Part shown: one piece after another, positions 39,132 to 51,700 of the stretch
Numbering within the stretch: position 1 is the stretch's first letter
Layout: every line of letters starts with the position of its first letter
Origin: Albifimbria verrucaria
Lineage: Eukaryota; Ascomycota; Sordariomycetes; Hypocreales; Stachybotryaceae
Reading direction: 5' to 3'
Length of the DNA: 64,000 nt
Assembly (NCBI GenBank): GCA_020081605.1
Contig: JAHREC010000013.1
Span: 4,836,001-4,900,000, forward strand
Position numbers and translations under genes: made by a program
Notes under the pieces: model-generated
The model's database searches: none
What the model was told of the DNA's origin: nothing
Seen by the model: the letters and a program-made list of their open reading frames with translations, nothing else

Positions 39132-40291
39132 TTGATAAACTTCATGACAAATGACCGCGAGTTGACCTTGCATCAAATCCCGTCAGGTTATTTCCATACA
39201 TACGACTCTCGCATTATACCGGTTGCCTTTGATATGGGTTTTAGCTTATAGAAAAAAGGGTATCACTGCGACGGAATCTTCGATATCCGGACGTTTATTG
39301 TTTTCGCCTCTGTGTTACGGTTACAACTTCTTCTCTCTCTTCTCCTTGTCTTTTACACCAGAGCATACAGGGCGGCGGACCTGCCACTGCATCTGATCAT
39401 ATATATATTTTCCTCTCTCACAAGGCTGGCTAGCAGAACCTAGGCGCCCGGAGTATATTGGCCTCTCATTTCCTTTTCTGTTTTTCTTTTCTTATCTTGG
39501 CCTTTCTATCCCTTACGAAGTATTTCTGAAAGCAACCGGAACAAAATGAGGGTGGAGAAAGAGGACGCGATGGCATGGCAAATGGCAGGAATAGCTGGAA
39601 TACATCATATCAATTTCTTCTTGATTTTATGTTTTTTGTTCTTTCTCTTTTATTAGGTTATTGTTTGCTGCATTGGCTGGGCTCACGGACGGAAATGGGG
39701 ATAAACTATGCATGCTTTCATGGCCTGAGTATCTTTTTGCTTGTGTGGATACCCCACCTGCCTTGTCTCTTCCTCAGTTTCGCAGATATAGCATGGCGTG
39801 GCCTTGTTATGAGCGTTCGTATAAGCGCTTTGCTTGCTCGCATGAGGAGGGCCCCTTCGCGCTAGGCGAAGGGGAGGATGGGATCTGAAATGGATGGTGG
39901 TGGCAAACGCTCGTGGATTCGATAGACAAACATGGTCAGGGTGGAAGAGTGATATTCAGCATCATTCAGGTTAAATATTCATATATATAAATATGTCGAT
40001 ATACATGGATTCATCAATGCCTTCGCTACCCACGCATGAGCCGCGCGAGTTGAGCTTCGTTCATGATAAAATTGAGCCAGCCATGGCTTCATCGCCCCTG
40101 TTTAAATGCCTGATACTGTCCCTGAACTTGCCTATAAGTCATGCGCTGCATGATTCAGGGCGTAAACATCCGTATTCGAGTAATGTTAGGCCTCTAAGTC
40201 GTAATGGTATCAATTTTGGTGTCCCCGCATGGTTTTGTCGTTTTTTCCTGCCACAGTGCCCTGCCTGAGAGTGCAAGGTCGATAGATCGCT
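39132..40291. other. Spacer between convergent genes
   Basis: About 1.16 kb lies between the 3' ends of the histidine kinase (plus) and the phosphatase-fold gene (minus). It contains T/C-rich stretches and A/T-rich runs (39390-39410, 39975-39995) suited to 3' end formation. No conserved frame was seen. Confidence 0.6.
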
Positions 40292-41855
40292 TCAGTAGAC
40301 GCTACCTTGTATACTCCTGTCGTCCTTTTCTGCCTTGTCCAGGACGTCCATACCATCGTCTGTCTCAAGCGGAGCATCGCCACCAGAAGGAGCATCACCA
40401 AGTCGGTTAGCGCAGGCCAGATAGCGCCCATCAACTTCGTCCTCGGACGAGTGAGGGTGCTGTCGCCCTTGACTTGCCTAGCACGGCCGATAAGAGATTC
40501 ATTCTGCTTTCTACGCAAGGCCTCGTCGTCCGAAGTGTCGTTGTCGCTGTTGGCGATGGAAGCGTGTCCAGAGTAGCTACCACCGAAATCACGGCCGGTA
40601 TGTATGGTAGGCGACCTGTGGCTCCGCAGACGGACGTCGCTCGTAATAAAGGATGGGGTGCCATCGGGCGACGAAACAACTTCGTCTCGAGTCCGATCCA
40701 CGTCAATTGCAGGCGCCGGTTTTACAGGGACCTGCTCACCATCAAGCGCACCTCCGCTGTTTTGGTTCTGTTGACGTTGCCTCCTGCTCACGATAGTGGA
40801 AGAGCCATTAGGGGAGAGGCTAAGTCGCTGTACTGGCGCAGCATCTCGATATCCTCGCGGCTTTTGTAAGAGATACCATGGTTGCAGCCGTTAGGGCAGC
40901 CACCCCAGCGGCGGTGAACAATGTAGGTCTTGGAGCGTTCCAGCTTGCCACCCTCTTTACCCTCCTCTTTTTCCTTGTTCAACAATGCACGCTGCCGCCG
41001 TAGCTCAGACCAGGTCCTAAGCTTGTTTTCCAGAAGGTATTTGCCGTTGTCCTGCTTGCGCATGATGAGGAGCTCGCAGTGGTTAACATTGCACAGGTCC
41101 TCGAAATACTCAACAGTAAAGTGATACCACTTCATGAGGAATACGCGGGACATGAGGCCGTGGGTGACTGTACAGCCCGTATGTTAGCTTGGCTGCGGAA
41201 TGAGCTTGTTAGGGGTTAAGCAAGGACTACTTACCAAGAACACAGACGCTGGCAAAGTCATCCTCGCCAAATTGACGCCATAAACTCTCGTTGAAGCCAC
41301 TGACTCGGTCGTATGCATCGGCAGCGCTCTCGCCATTGGGAATGCGGTAGAAGAAATGTCCGTAGTCAGCGCGTTCCTGCCACATACGCTCCATTTCAGC
41401 GCTGCATGGCTGGAAGTTGCCAAAGTCCTGCTCCCGCAGGCGTGGCTCTTCGTAGACTTTGATGTTGGAGCGGCGGAAAGGCGAGGGCTCGGGGTCGTCA
41501 GAGGTCAGGGTAGCAAGGATACCCTCGGTCGTTTCGCGAGTACGGCGGTAGGGCGAGGTGAAGAAATGCAGCTTATCGTCGGGGCGAAGGAGAGCGCGCA
41601 GGCGGCGACCGGCGTCGTGCGCTTGGTTCCAGCCATCCGAGGTGAGTTTCACTCGGTGGTCAGGGATGGTCTGGTGAATCTCTCGATTTTCTAAAGGAAG
41701 AAGAAGACAAGATGTGAGCACGAGGACGAAAGAAAGACAGCGAAGAGAAAATCAATAGAAGCAAACGAGAGGAGAAGACGGGAAGCTGGCGACGACTTAC
41801 TGTTTCCCTCGGACTGGGCATGGCGGATGAGGATGATCAGCCGTGGCTTAGCCAT
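40292..41855 (-). CDS. Histidine phosphatase (phosphoglycerate mutase-like) protein, Det1-type (frame-broken)
   Basis: The protein belongs to the histidine phosphatase superfamily. The start ATG (41855) gives MAKPRLIILIRHAQSEGN; the RHA motif carries the His that is phosphorylated in this fold. TSPYRRTRETTEGI, LREQDFGNFQPC (acid residue) and VTHGLMSRVFLMKWY (second His) complete the active site. The C-terminal 150 residues are polar and Ser/Arg-rich and end in LDKAEKDDRSIQGSVY. Introns: 41691-41800 and 41168-41234. Bases appear lost at 40811-40814 and about 40398; restoring them gives 462 residues with phases closing exactly. Its layout resembles yeast Det1 (YDR051C), a phosphatase tied to sterol movement, but this parallel is from memory and is uncertain; it is not a glycolytic mutase by length and context. 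Confidence 0.85.
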
Positions 41856-42089
41856 GCTGGAGTTTGGCCACGGTCTGGAGGGCTTGTTGGAGGGGTCGCT
41901 GCTGAAGGCCGTCACGGCAGTTGATAGCAGAGACGAAAATGGAGTGTCGTCGAAGCCGTAGCAGAAGCTAGACTGGGGCCAGTAAAAGAAGTGGTGAGAG
42001 TATGGGGAGAGCGATGTCGGCTGGAGGAGTAGCAGCAGGAGGAGGGAAGTGTCGATGTGACAAGACGAGAGGAGGGGCGTATTATACGA

Positions 42090-42120
42090 GAGGAAGGAGG
42101 GAGGGAGGGAAGGAGGGAGA
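42090..42120. repeat. Purine-rich GGAGG/GGAAGG tract
   Basis: A run of GGAAGG and GGAGGG units on the plus strand (pyrimidine on the minus strand) sits in the leader side of the minus-strand phosphatase-fold gene. Confidence 0.8.
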
Positions 42121-42800
42121 GTAAGTCTGGCCGTTTGTTTGTTTGTACGCGTGCCTGCAGAGGAAGGCGCTGAATGCAGGCGAGGTATGTAAGTGTCAAG
42201 TAGTGAATAGCCAAGTAAGGAAGAAAGAAGGGTATGGATGGGATGGAAGTTTGTACGAGGTTTTGGAAATTGGCGGCAAATAAAAATGGACGAAACGTTT
42301 CGACTCCCAAAAGGTCAGTAGGCAAGTAAGGTCAGGCAAGGTAAGGTAGGTACTCTCCAGCAACGCCACCCTTAATTAATACGTACCAGATGTACGGATA
42401 CCGGTACTGCACCATAACATACATTATTAGTCGATACAAAGCCAAGTCAGTGCTGCACCACGCACGCAAGTACCTGCTCCTACTTGACGCCTCCGTTTCC
42501 ATCCTTAATTCTGGAACATCTTACCCACACGAAATGGGGGAGGACGCTTACAAATGGCGTGCACCTCATTGCCCATCGTCAACAGCTTTCCATCGACACA
42601 TGCAGGGAGGCAGATCGTACGGTACTATGTACGTACGGTATTTGTCAGGCGTTACACCCGCTGTGCTGCGCTGCCCTCTGCCGGTGCCTTGATCGGCCAA
42701 GGAGGGCAAGAGGGGTCCAAGCCTGTAAGGTACTGGCTGACTGTGCCCAGATAAGGTGGGACATCCCTGGACCTGCAGCCTGTACGTACCTGTGCTGTCC

Positions 42801-42885
42801 AGGTAAGGCAAGGCGAGGCAAGACAAAAGCTAAGGCAAGGTCAAGCAAGGTAAGGTAAGATAAGGTAAGGTAAGACATGGTATGG
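42801..42885. repeat. AGGTAAGG / AGGCAAGG degenerate repeat array
   Basis: About 85 bases consist almost wholly of AAGG-ended units (GGTAAGG, GGCAAGG, GGCGAGG). It lies 315-400 bases upstream of the PRKRIP1-like start. The same unit occurs at 42311-42355 and 15541-15656. It may be a promoter element family or a simple repeat. Confidence 0.75.
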
Positions 42886-43199
42886 TAACAGACAACAACC
42901 TCGCCAGTGGGTCTAGACTCCAGCCAGGCCTGCGCAGCCCAGCATCACCATCTTTTTCCTCAGCTTCCATCGCCTCCATCTTTGTCAGCGCTGACAACCA
43001 CCCTCATTCGTTCAATCCACGACATTCTTGCGGCGCCCACGAACATCAACATCGCCCCTCTGAGTCACTGCTTCGTACCCGTCTTATCCAAAACCAACCT
43101 CGCCTCGCAGCCTCGTCGCATACGCCAGGCGCATTCCCACCATACCCCCGTCCCCCCATCCTCTCAACCACAAAACATCAACCAATCCATCCTCTCATA

Positions 43200-43822
43200 A
43201 TGTCCGGCGAAGGCCCTGAGTCCATTCCCACCTCCGCCGACCCGCGCTCCCACCGCCCGACCAAGAAGCGCGCCCTCACCCCGGTCTCCGCCCAGGCCGC
43301 CTCCGTCGATGCCCTCTTCGCAAAGCCCGACCAGGAAATCCGCGTCCCCGCCGCCTCCTCCGACCTCACGCGCTCCAACCGAACCGCGCCCCCGAAATCG
43401 TTACCAACGTCCAGGGTTCCAGTGCCGGCGCCGGCAGCGGTGAGTTTCACGTCTACAAGGCCTCGCGCCGCCGCGAGTATGAACGTCTCCGCGAGATGGA
43501 CCAGGAGCTGCGCCGCGAGAAGGACCAGCACCAGTTTGAAAAGCTCAAGACCGAGCGCGATCGCAAGGATGAGGAAAAGACCAGGAAGAACCGTGAGAAG
43601 AGAGAGAAGATGAAGGCTCGCAAGGCGAACAAGGGCAAGGCCGGTCCCGCCGGTGGCGCACCTGGCGCTGCGAAGCCTTCGGCCACGCAGTCCGGGGAAC
43701 CGTCGCGCGATTCACAGCTTGCTCGTGACGGACAGGACACCATGTCGGGCGATGCTGCTTCTGAGCAACCCTCTGCCGCCGCTGTCACGACGCCGGGCAT
43801 CGTCATCCATGATGATGACTAG
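43200..43822 (+). CDS. PRKRIP1-like (DUF1168) spliceosomal protein (frame-broken)
   Basis: PRKRIP1 is a small, highly helical nuclear protein that binds RNA and bridges parts of the spliceosome. The ATG at 43200 gives MSGEGPESIPTSADPRSH. The family core is clear: NRTAPPEIVTNVQGSSAG once one C is restored, then GEFHVYKASRRREYERL and REMDQELRREKDQHQFEK, followed by a Lys/Arg/Glu coiled coil (ERDRKDEEKTRKNREKREK) with a nuclear-signal-like KARKANKGKAG and a disordered, acidic end (IVIHDDD). One C appears lost at 43389-43393; with it the protein is exactly 207 residues. There is no intron. The gene ends 270 bases from the end of the convergent CCT3 gene. Confidence 0.9.
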
Positions 43823-44091
43823 AAACCATGGCAGATGGGACATTGTGTGCACATAAACCTCTCTTACGTTTTGATACCCATAGATCGCTTTACATAGCCC
43901 TTACTTTGAGAGCATCTATATTGCTGTTTTCTTCTTTTACTTCTTTCTCCAGGGCACCCTGTCTATCTTCCATTTGATTTCACTTCTCGTATGCGCGTAC
44001 CGAGCACATGGGTATGACCAGAGCAAACATACAATCACATTTCCATCCTCTCATTTAATCCGTCATTTATCTTTTGGGGTTGGTTCTGCCA

Positions 44092-46058
44092 TTAATCATC
44101 ACCTCCGCCAACACCAGGGGCTCCGCCCTGTGCCTTCTTAGCACTGCAGATGTCGTCCACTCTTAGTAGCAGGCAAGCCGCCTAAAAAGTCCTCGTTAGT
44201 CCATGTATGCACAAAGGCGGAAAATGAAAAGTAGTTCCTGAAACTTACCTCAACCGCGGTCTTGATGCTCTGCAGCTTGATCGCCTCTGGCTCCCACACA
44301 TTGTACTCATTCATGTCAACAATAGCACCGGTGTCACCGTTGATGCCCCACGTTGTCTTGCCCTCGGCCTGCTTAGCACGGAGCTCTGTCAGCACACGCA
44401 CGGGGCTCTTTCCGGCGTTCTGGACCAGGGTTCGCGGGATGACCTCGAGGGCCTCTGCCACGGCCTTGTACGGCCACTGCTGGACACCCTCGATGCTCTT
44501 GGCCAGCTGTCCAAGTCGCACCGACACGGCCATCTCGGTCGCACCACCTCCTGGCGACAGGCGAGGGTGGAACATGACGTTTCGGGCAACGCCCATGGCA
44601 TCCTGGAGGTTGCGCTCGATCTCGTTGAGGATATCCTTGGAAGGACCGCGGAGGAGAACGGTGCAAGCCTTGGGGTCCTCGCACTTGGTCAGGAAGGTAA
44701 AGTACTCGTCGCCAATCTTCTCAATCTCAAAGAGACCGCATCGGGTACCGACATCCGACTCTTGAATGTCCTCAACACGGTTGACAATGGTGGCGCCAGT
44801 GGCACGGGCTATTCTGTTGTTGTCTGTCTTTCGTACTCGGCGGAGGGCTGTGACGTTGGCCTTCATGAAGTAGTGCTGAGCAAGGTCTGCTTCTGTTAGC
44901 ATATCATGGGGACGATTACAGGGTTTCTCTCAAGACTGACCGGAAACACCCTTCTCCGTGATGACCAGGTCGGGCTTAACAGCGAGGATAGCCTCGCACA
45001 TGATCTTGATCTGCTCCTCCTCAATCTGCAGGATGCGGTTCCAGTCCTCCTCCTTGGTGAGCTCAATGTTGGTCTGCGACTCGCCCTTCTTGTACTCTAG
45101 GGGCAGTCGAGCAGCACGATTCGTGGGTTTTCTATGCGGCGGCGCATCTTGGGATGTGTGATGTCCTTGTTCAGCATCAGACCGTCCAGCACCCTGCTGT
45201 CCTCGATCTCGCCACCAGGGACCTTCTCGACTCGTGCGTATCGCTTAATATCGACCTCGGTCTTGCCGTTGCCTGCCTCCCAGGTGACGGTGCGGACAGC
45301 CTTGAGGGCAAGGTCGCACATCAGATCCATCCAGCGCGAAACGAACTTGGTGCCGATCGAGGAAGAGATGAGCTGATGCATGGCCTTGTCGTCATTGACG
45401 TCGATGGGGAGCGAGATCTCATCGATGATCTTGAGGGCGTCTTTCAGGGCGCGCTTGAAGGCAGCAATGATGTTGACCGGGTGGATGTTTCGCTCAAGCT
45501 GGGGCAAGGCATGGGCCAGGATCTCACCAGCTGGTCTTGTTAGTCCTGCCGATAATGTGTACTCGTTGTGATGGCGAGGGCCCGGTCTTACCTAGGATGA
45601 TGACAGTTGTGGTTCCGTCTCCAACTTCCTCGTCTTGTGTGCGGCTCAGCTCAATCATGCTCTTGGCGGCGGGGTGCGAGACCTCGATCTCTCGGAGGAT
45701 GGCGTGGCCGTCGTTGGTCAGGACGATACCGCCCATGGGGTCCAGCAGCATCTTCAGCATGGCCTTGGGACCGAGACATGATCGAATGATATCGGCGACC
45801 CTGTAGGATATATAGGTTTAGTGGGGTTCCGTGACTGGCGGTGACAGTATCGAGGGGCAGACGTACGTTTTCGCGGCGGCAATGTTGGACAGCTGGGCTC
45901 GTCTACCGGTCTGTCTCTCACCGGCATTGGTATCTGCATCCCGATTGTTAGCTTCCGATGAATCACGTCGAGGAGTTGGGAATCTCGTCTCGGGGAGAGA
46001 GAGGTGGGCTAGGTCAGGCATAGGGCTGCTCACTCATAACCAGCACTGGGGCCTGCAT
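44092..46058 (-). CDS. CCT3: T-complex chaperonin (CCT/TRiC) subunit gamma
   Basis: CCT3 is one of eight subunits of the cytosolic ring chaperonin that folds actin, tubulin and other proteins with ATP. The start ATG (46058) gives [20 protein letters not shown]. Chaperonin motifs are in order: [34 protein letters not shown], the nucleotide motif [49 protein letters not shown], and [14 protein letters not shown] Gly/Asp-rich tail ends GVGGGDD. Five introns: 45934-46033, 45801-45866, 45531-45591, 44887-44940 and 44182-44248; two lie within the first 35 codons. One base appears lost in the G run at 45100-45103; restoring it gives exactly 539 residues, the normal size. Because this gene is essential, the break is almost surely a sequence error. 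Confidence 0.96.
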
Positions 46059-47031
46059 GGTGGGCAACGATGAGGCCGGTCGGCTGTCAAGCTAAAAAGG
46101 GCGGGGAGCTCGAAGATGGATCGCACCGGAGGTTGCAGCTCGAGAAAGGACGTTCCGGAGCTTGCCAAGGGTGCAGAGCGCAGTTAGGAGTATATCGCAC
46201 ACTGGAAAAGTTCCCACCGTCGCCCTTTTTTGGCGGGGAGCACACTCGGATTTCCAGATAGCAGTCCAAGGGTCCAACGTTAACCCGGCCCCGGACCCGA
46301 CCGATTAGATAAGCTGTTGCCTCCTGTGTGCAGAGTACCTACTGTTGGGAAACACGAAGGCTGTTGGCTAACTGTCTACAACAACGAAGCAGGGTGATTT
46401 ATTGTGTCTTCTTCTTGCAGGATGAATCCTCATTTTTATTCTCGAAACCTCCTTTCATGCTTTCCGACTCCCTGTGATATTTGGCAACAGTGCTATTCTC
46501 ATGACATAGCCCCTCCGTCGCTTACCTGCTCCGTGGCCCTAGTCTCCTCCAGCTTTCCACGGAGCCAGCGTAGGAACCATCAGAACGAACCAGCCACCGA
46601 ACTTTGTAGCAGTTACTGGCCTTTTGTGCAAGCGTTTTAAGCAAAATGAAGGCCCCTTTGTCACATGTATCTTAGTCTCAAGTGCGACCATTATGACGGG
46701 AAACCCACTGCTAATACTATGGAATACATGTATTCAGATCTGAATATCGCCCCGGTGTTCTTATTGCATTCATGTTTCACTCGGAATAACCCCTATGGAC
46801 TACAGATGCTTACTGATTCACCACGTCTTGCTATCTCTGCTCTTCTTGCCCCTAGCCTACCATTCCTTTAGGGCGTCTCGTGAAAGCGCCCTTCGTCTCT
46901 CCGTTGTCAAGCGTAGATCAACCCGACACTAGGCGTCCTTGCCGGCTAGCCGCCGACGTCAACCGCTCCCGAGCTCAAGGGCCATCATGGAGGCAGCTAC
47001 TTGAAGCCACAGTCCCGTCCCCAGTGATATC
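46059..47031. other. Spacer upstream of CCT3
   Basis: About 970 bases hold the CCT3 promoter on the minus strand. Frames at 46404-46640 and 46880-47236 (plus) show no family features. Nothing else recognised. Confidence 0.55.
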
Positions 47032-47490
47032 TCAGTCACGGCGCACTTCATTTCGAAGACTAGAGCAACGTTTGCTTGCATCATTGGCCCACTTTGTGGC
47101 TTTCTGGGTTGGCCCAGTCACGGACCTTGCGTTGGCCTGCCTCGGGGCAACCACTGCCCAGCCTGTCCCGAGCTTCGAGGTAATCTCCAAGACGCATGAG
47201 AATTGCGCCATGGCTTCCTGTACATCTTCCCAATGACGTGCATCGTCCCAGGCCTTTTGCCGGAACTGCTGCCACCATGCATCGGTGTCTGTGTGGGAAG
47301 TCTGTTCCGGCATTTCGCCTACCCATAGAAATCCTCTATCCGCTTCTAATCTTCCTTTGACTGAGTTCCTCGAACAGTAAAAACTCAGGACACCGTCTTT
47401 GCAGATCCTTAAGCTCAGGCTCAGCCGTTGGGACGTCACAGGAAGGATCGCGGGGTTCTCTCTCTCGGTTGTATGAGTAGATTGGCGCAT
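47032..47490 (-). CDS. Possible small protein or distal exon, unrecognised
   Basis: An open frame of 152 codons from an ATG at 47490 reads MRQSTHTTERENPAILPV and later WWQQFRQKAWDDARHWEDV and QEAMAQFSCVLEITSKLG. The second half has the amphipathic look of a real helix. I recognise no family. It lies about 115 bases downstream of the likely stop of the gene at 47604-48720 on the same strand, so it could be a separate gene, or a last exon of that gene if the splice model there is wrong. It may also be a chance frame. Confidence 0.3.
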   Translation of the reverse strand: MRQSTHTTERENPAILPVTSQRLSLSLRICKDGVLSFYCSRNSVKGRLEADRGFLWVGEMPEQTSHTDTDAWWQQFRQKAWDDARHWEDVQEAMAQFSCVLEITSKLGTGWAVVAPRQANARSVTGPTQKATKWANDASKRCSSLRNEVRRD

Positions 47491-47603
47491 TGTCTTTCCA
47501 TTATCTTCTTGTGGTGAGACAACAGAGGGCTCCTACACCTCTCTCGTCTGCTCTACCCGATCTCTCGGTACTGCGAAGACAAGACATGAGCGTGGCATTG
47601 GAC

Positions 47604-48720
47604 TCAGCTCGGCTGGTCCTCGCCCTTCGATATGACAAAGGGTTTCTCAATCTTGAACCACATCCACTTCTTCATGCTCCCCATACGATTCGTGCTAAAC
47701 TGTCAGTTAGTGAAATACTCGCTAAGCCCCGGTAAACATACATGTTGGTTTCGTGGAGAACGATGCTGCCCGACTCCGAGTCAACCCTCATCTGTTCCTG
47801 CGCTTGATCTGGGGTGAAATTCCTTCGGCCCAACGGTGCCTTCTGGAAACCATGCGGTGTCTCGAAGTTCGGGTCAGGGATTCTCTTGAAGACCAAGGAG
47901 TCCACTTCAAGCTTTCTATATCCATTCCTCCGTGAAGCATGCTCGAGGTACTGTCGAAGGCCTTGTACAGGCGGTGCCTCACGCTTCTTGAACATCGTTG
48001 TCTGGAGAGTCGGCTCATTCTCTGTAATATTCGCAAATCCTCTGCTGGGAGGACGATATGGAGCGAAAGAATGGATATCCGTCTGGCTCAAGACACCTTG
48101 TAGTCTCTCACTTGCCGCTTGGCTATAGTTGGCTGACATTAGAGACGCCAGGGAAGACATTCGGCTGCAGAGACTTACGCGTGCGGGTGCCTTCTTCCCA
48201 AGTGTCTTCGTACCTTGTCTAGCTCTCGATATGCTTCCACGCGTCCTTGCTTAACGTCTCGTCTCGAAGCCGGATAAATCATGTCGCTAAAGTCCGCATA
48301 TTGGGTGGCAGACACACTGTTCAAACCGGCATCTGGAGATAGGGCCTCTGGTGCAGCTTCGACCTGGCCTCGCATTGGAAATCGAGACATCTCAGCGAGC
48401 CGGGCCTGAGCCAACCTCTCCTTTCTGAAACCTGCAGCTATACCGGCTTGGAGTTTCTCTCGGACCGTCAATCTTCTAGATGACTCTCGAGACGGAGTGG
48501 AAGGGTTGGAAGTGATGCGAAAGCCCTCACCGAATGGCATCGCCAGCTTAGAGCCATGAAAACGTTTCTTGGACTGCTGATGGATCTTGGTCGGGCTGCT
48601 TTCAGAAAAGGTACCATCAGGGCTTTCCACGAGATATACGGCTCGGTTTCTTTTAGCCTCGATGGTCACACGATCCACACTGCTCGCACGTTTGCCGTCT
48701 CTAAAACGTGAGCCCTTCAT
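47604..48720 (-). CDS. Unrecognised conserved-looking protein
   Basis: No family is recognised. The ATG at 48720 gives MKGSRFRDGKRASSVDRVT. A Ser/Arg-rich N-terminal half has TKIHQQSKKRFHGSK and a helical block SRRLTVREKLQAGIAAG plus RKERLAQARLAEMSRFP. After an intron at 48123-48178 (donor GTAAGT) the second half has GLRQYLEHASRRNGYRK, VDSLVFKRIPDPNFETP and RRNFTPDQAQEQMRVD. A second intron is likely at 47700-47741 (donor GTATGT, branch ACTAAC, only 42 bases). As read, it gives a stop at about 47672 after LARIVWGA. With one more base in the exon, or with a donor three bases downstream (GTTTAC), it reads MGSMKKWMWFKIEKPFV and ends at 47604. The low-complexity basic half suggests a nuclear or scaffold protein, but this is speculation. 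Confidence 0.6.
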
Positions 48721-51700
48721 AATGAAGTGATAGCAGCAGCTCGGAATGTTGAAGGACAGAGAAATCTCCAGGGATGAGAAAAATGTGTGCAAGCAGTGAT
48801 AAAGAAATCACGATACTATCTGTGCAGCTGCCAGAAAATTATCCAGCTGTTAGTTGCTAAGGTCATATCACTCATTACGTTAAGACGAAGTTAGACATGA
48901 ATGCTCCCCGCTTAAGGAGCCGGCATCACGGGAACCCCATCCAGACGTCATGGTGCAAGAAAACAAGTCATCGATAGTGGGAGCATTGAAGCAGGTCGCT
49001 ATAATGCCAGCTCCGCTTCACTGCTTGTTGTTGTTTTGACATGCGGCCTATCTGCGATGCGCACGTCGTCTTACGCTCTTCGCCTCGGCTTGCCTCACAG
49101 CCACTCAATATGCAACAACCCTCTCCACTGCTACGCGGAGAAGCTTGTTTGCTGGGTAAATGAGTCTCCGGCGGCCTCTTTGTGTGATGGTAGGTAGTGC
49201 TGTTACTAGGTATGCCAAGTGAGCCTTTAGGCGGTAATAAGGAAAAGGTGTCGGGACCACGAATCATTCCCATCCTGTATGGCATATATAAGACGGCTCT
49301 TAAGAATTTGATCAATAGTAACATACGCGTGTACTCTTCCATTTTATGCCTATGTCAGTTTTAGTTCTAACTATAATCGTACCCTCTCTGGTTGTTATCT
49401 TAAGATATCGCCTGTTGCGGGTTTTCAACTGTTCTTCATGGCTTTTGTCGTATGCTAGACCATCGTAGCTAGTATATCGTCATGTCTCCAGCTTGCCAAT
49501 TTGTCAGTCAACTTGACACACCTAACCTTCTCCAGTCCTTAATCAAAGTACTTAACAAAATGAAACCCGCAGACAGGGGTTCTCTACATAGTACTCGTGA
49601 GGGGGCAGCAGTGTTTGGAATGTAACAACCACAAAACTCCGTCCACGTTTCCCGGTGAGCAGAACTACGAGGTAGAGTGTGCACGACAAGCTGAATTTAT
49701 TCAAACACGGTCAAGACACTAGCTTGGAGCCGATGCTGATTGAAGCCTTTAGAACTGCCGCGCAGTTAACGTGTAGTGGAGCAAGAAAACTCGCGAGGCA
49801 AGAGATCGAGCATGGAGTTATGCTGCTTTCGTGCCGTCCTATGGTGCCATGTCATCACCACTTACAGTCCACTGGAGCCTATCCACCTGCAGCATCTCGA
49901 CAATCACCGATGGCCACATAATGCATGTTTGACGGAGCGCGCACACGGCTCGGCCAGCTCCGTCTGGACACGCCTTGTTCATAACAGAGTCCTTGCTCCA
50001 GGGATTGCGAGGCAGACCTAGACAGAGCCGTTGTCCGTGCCGTTTCATCGGCAGATGTCGTTGAAGGAAATTGTTGCTCAGAGAGTGGTGCGTGCACTTG
50101 CATCTCCCGTCACCCTGAAGCAGGGAGATGTCAAGACAGCTGTGTCGTCTGGATATCGTATGAGGTAGAGTGCCTTTATCCACCAAAGGTCCCCGTCTCG
50201 ACCAACCAGGTGTGCTGTGTCCAAGGATCCCTCCGTCCGTTCCACCCCGGTCTTTTCCTGCATCCGCGGAACGGCACGGCCAGATCCCGTCTCCCTGCAC
50301 GGCCCTGTGCTGCCCAATCCCCAGCCTTGGCCCCGTTACATCACCATGATCGACGTTGCTGCGGGCTGCGTGCCATCGAATGGCACGCTGCCACCTCGCC
50401 GTTGCCCCCGTCTCGCACATGCCCATCAGACGGCCGAATTCTGCGTGTAGGAATTACATGAAGCCTCGGAGCAGGCCGTTCTCGACCAACCCCTCGCTCG
50501 ACGCCCGGGCCTCGAACAGGTCCGGGGAAATCAAGGTCATGACATCCATGCCCAAAGCGACAGGTATGAAGCAAACGTAAGGGGCAGCATTTTTGACAAG
50601 GGGCGGCCGACAATGATATTCCTTGGTGATACTCCACGGCATTTTACATTTTAAAATTGACGGGGCAACAGCAACAACTCTGCATCCTTGGTGCAACCCC
50701 GGTATGGAGCTCACCGAACCTGGATTTGGACGGTTCGGCCTCCTGTGGCATTTCTTGAAATGCCTTTTCAACTCGCAGACTAACCGAGTATCCGCCGGTG
50801 GCCTGGCCACGTAGCATTGCAGATTGTTGATTGAGAATTGTAATCCAGCCCGATTATCCTTGGTGCTGGTTGTGCCAGTGGCGCGCGTTGTCCATGTGCA
50901 TAACTTGCATTGTACGCTTCATATCCAATCCCTTTGCAGGCTTGCCCATCTCGGCTATAACCGCATCATGAAGAGGCGCCCCGCGTACCACGGGCATGCG
51001 ACCAGGGTTTTGTCGAGATTTGTCGAGCAAGAACATACTTTCTTTTTCTAATACATTGCTTATTTCAACTCTCGTTGTCGCCTTGTATCTCCGGTATCAA
51101 CGTGCATATGGCGGCTGCCCTTTACTTAGTTCACTCACACATCACGCGTTGCCTTGCCTGATTGGGGACAGAGATATGTCTGGCATAAGCGAATAAAGCA
51201 CAAACAACCCTCATTTCTCTCGAGAATGGGGCTCCCGCTGCACTGCCAGCTTTATCCTCAATTGAGACACATTTGTATCTTGGAGATATTTCGGTCACAG
51301 GCCTAGGCCTTTTCACAAGGCGCTCGAAGCACTACGCCAATACATGTTCCGTGCGACCTCAGACATCGTAGACTCCGAGTGAATTGCTTCTGTTTCAGCC
51401 TGTGGCGGCACTCGACAGCTCTCTCGGCGTGCGATGGCTGAGATATCGTTCCATTACAGCGGGTTCGTCCCAACCAATGTTGCAGAGGCGAGGTGAATCA
51501 CTCGCTCATAAGCGAGACGTATTGAGAAAATTGGCGTGGAAGCATCCACCCTTCCATTGAACGGCGACCAGCAACCAAGATGGTTAGCCCAAGCCATTTG
51601 CCATCGGGCATTGGCACAAGAGGGTAAGCAGGTCGTACGGATGGTCATTGCTTTTTCGCTCATCGGTTCCATTCTCGAAGCTCTCCAAACTCGGTCATAA

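Larger units (their letters stand above)
41856..43199. promoter_or_regulatory. Divergent promoter region with purine tract and AGGTA clusters
   Basis: This 1.34 kb region separates the minus-strand phosphatase-fold gene and the plus-strand PRKRIP1-like gene, so both promoters lie here. It includes a GGAGG-rich purine tract (about 42090-42120), AGGTA clusters at 42311-42355 and 42801-42885, and a C/T-rich leader from about 42940 to the ATG at 43200. No conserved frame is visible; frames such as 42907-43200 are leader sequence. Confidence 0.55.
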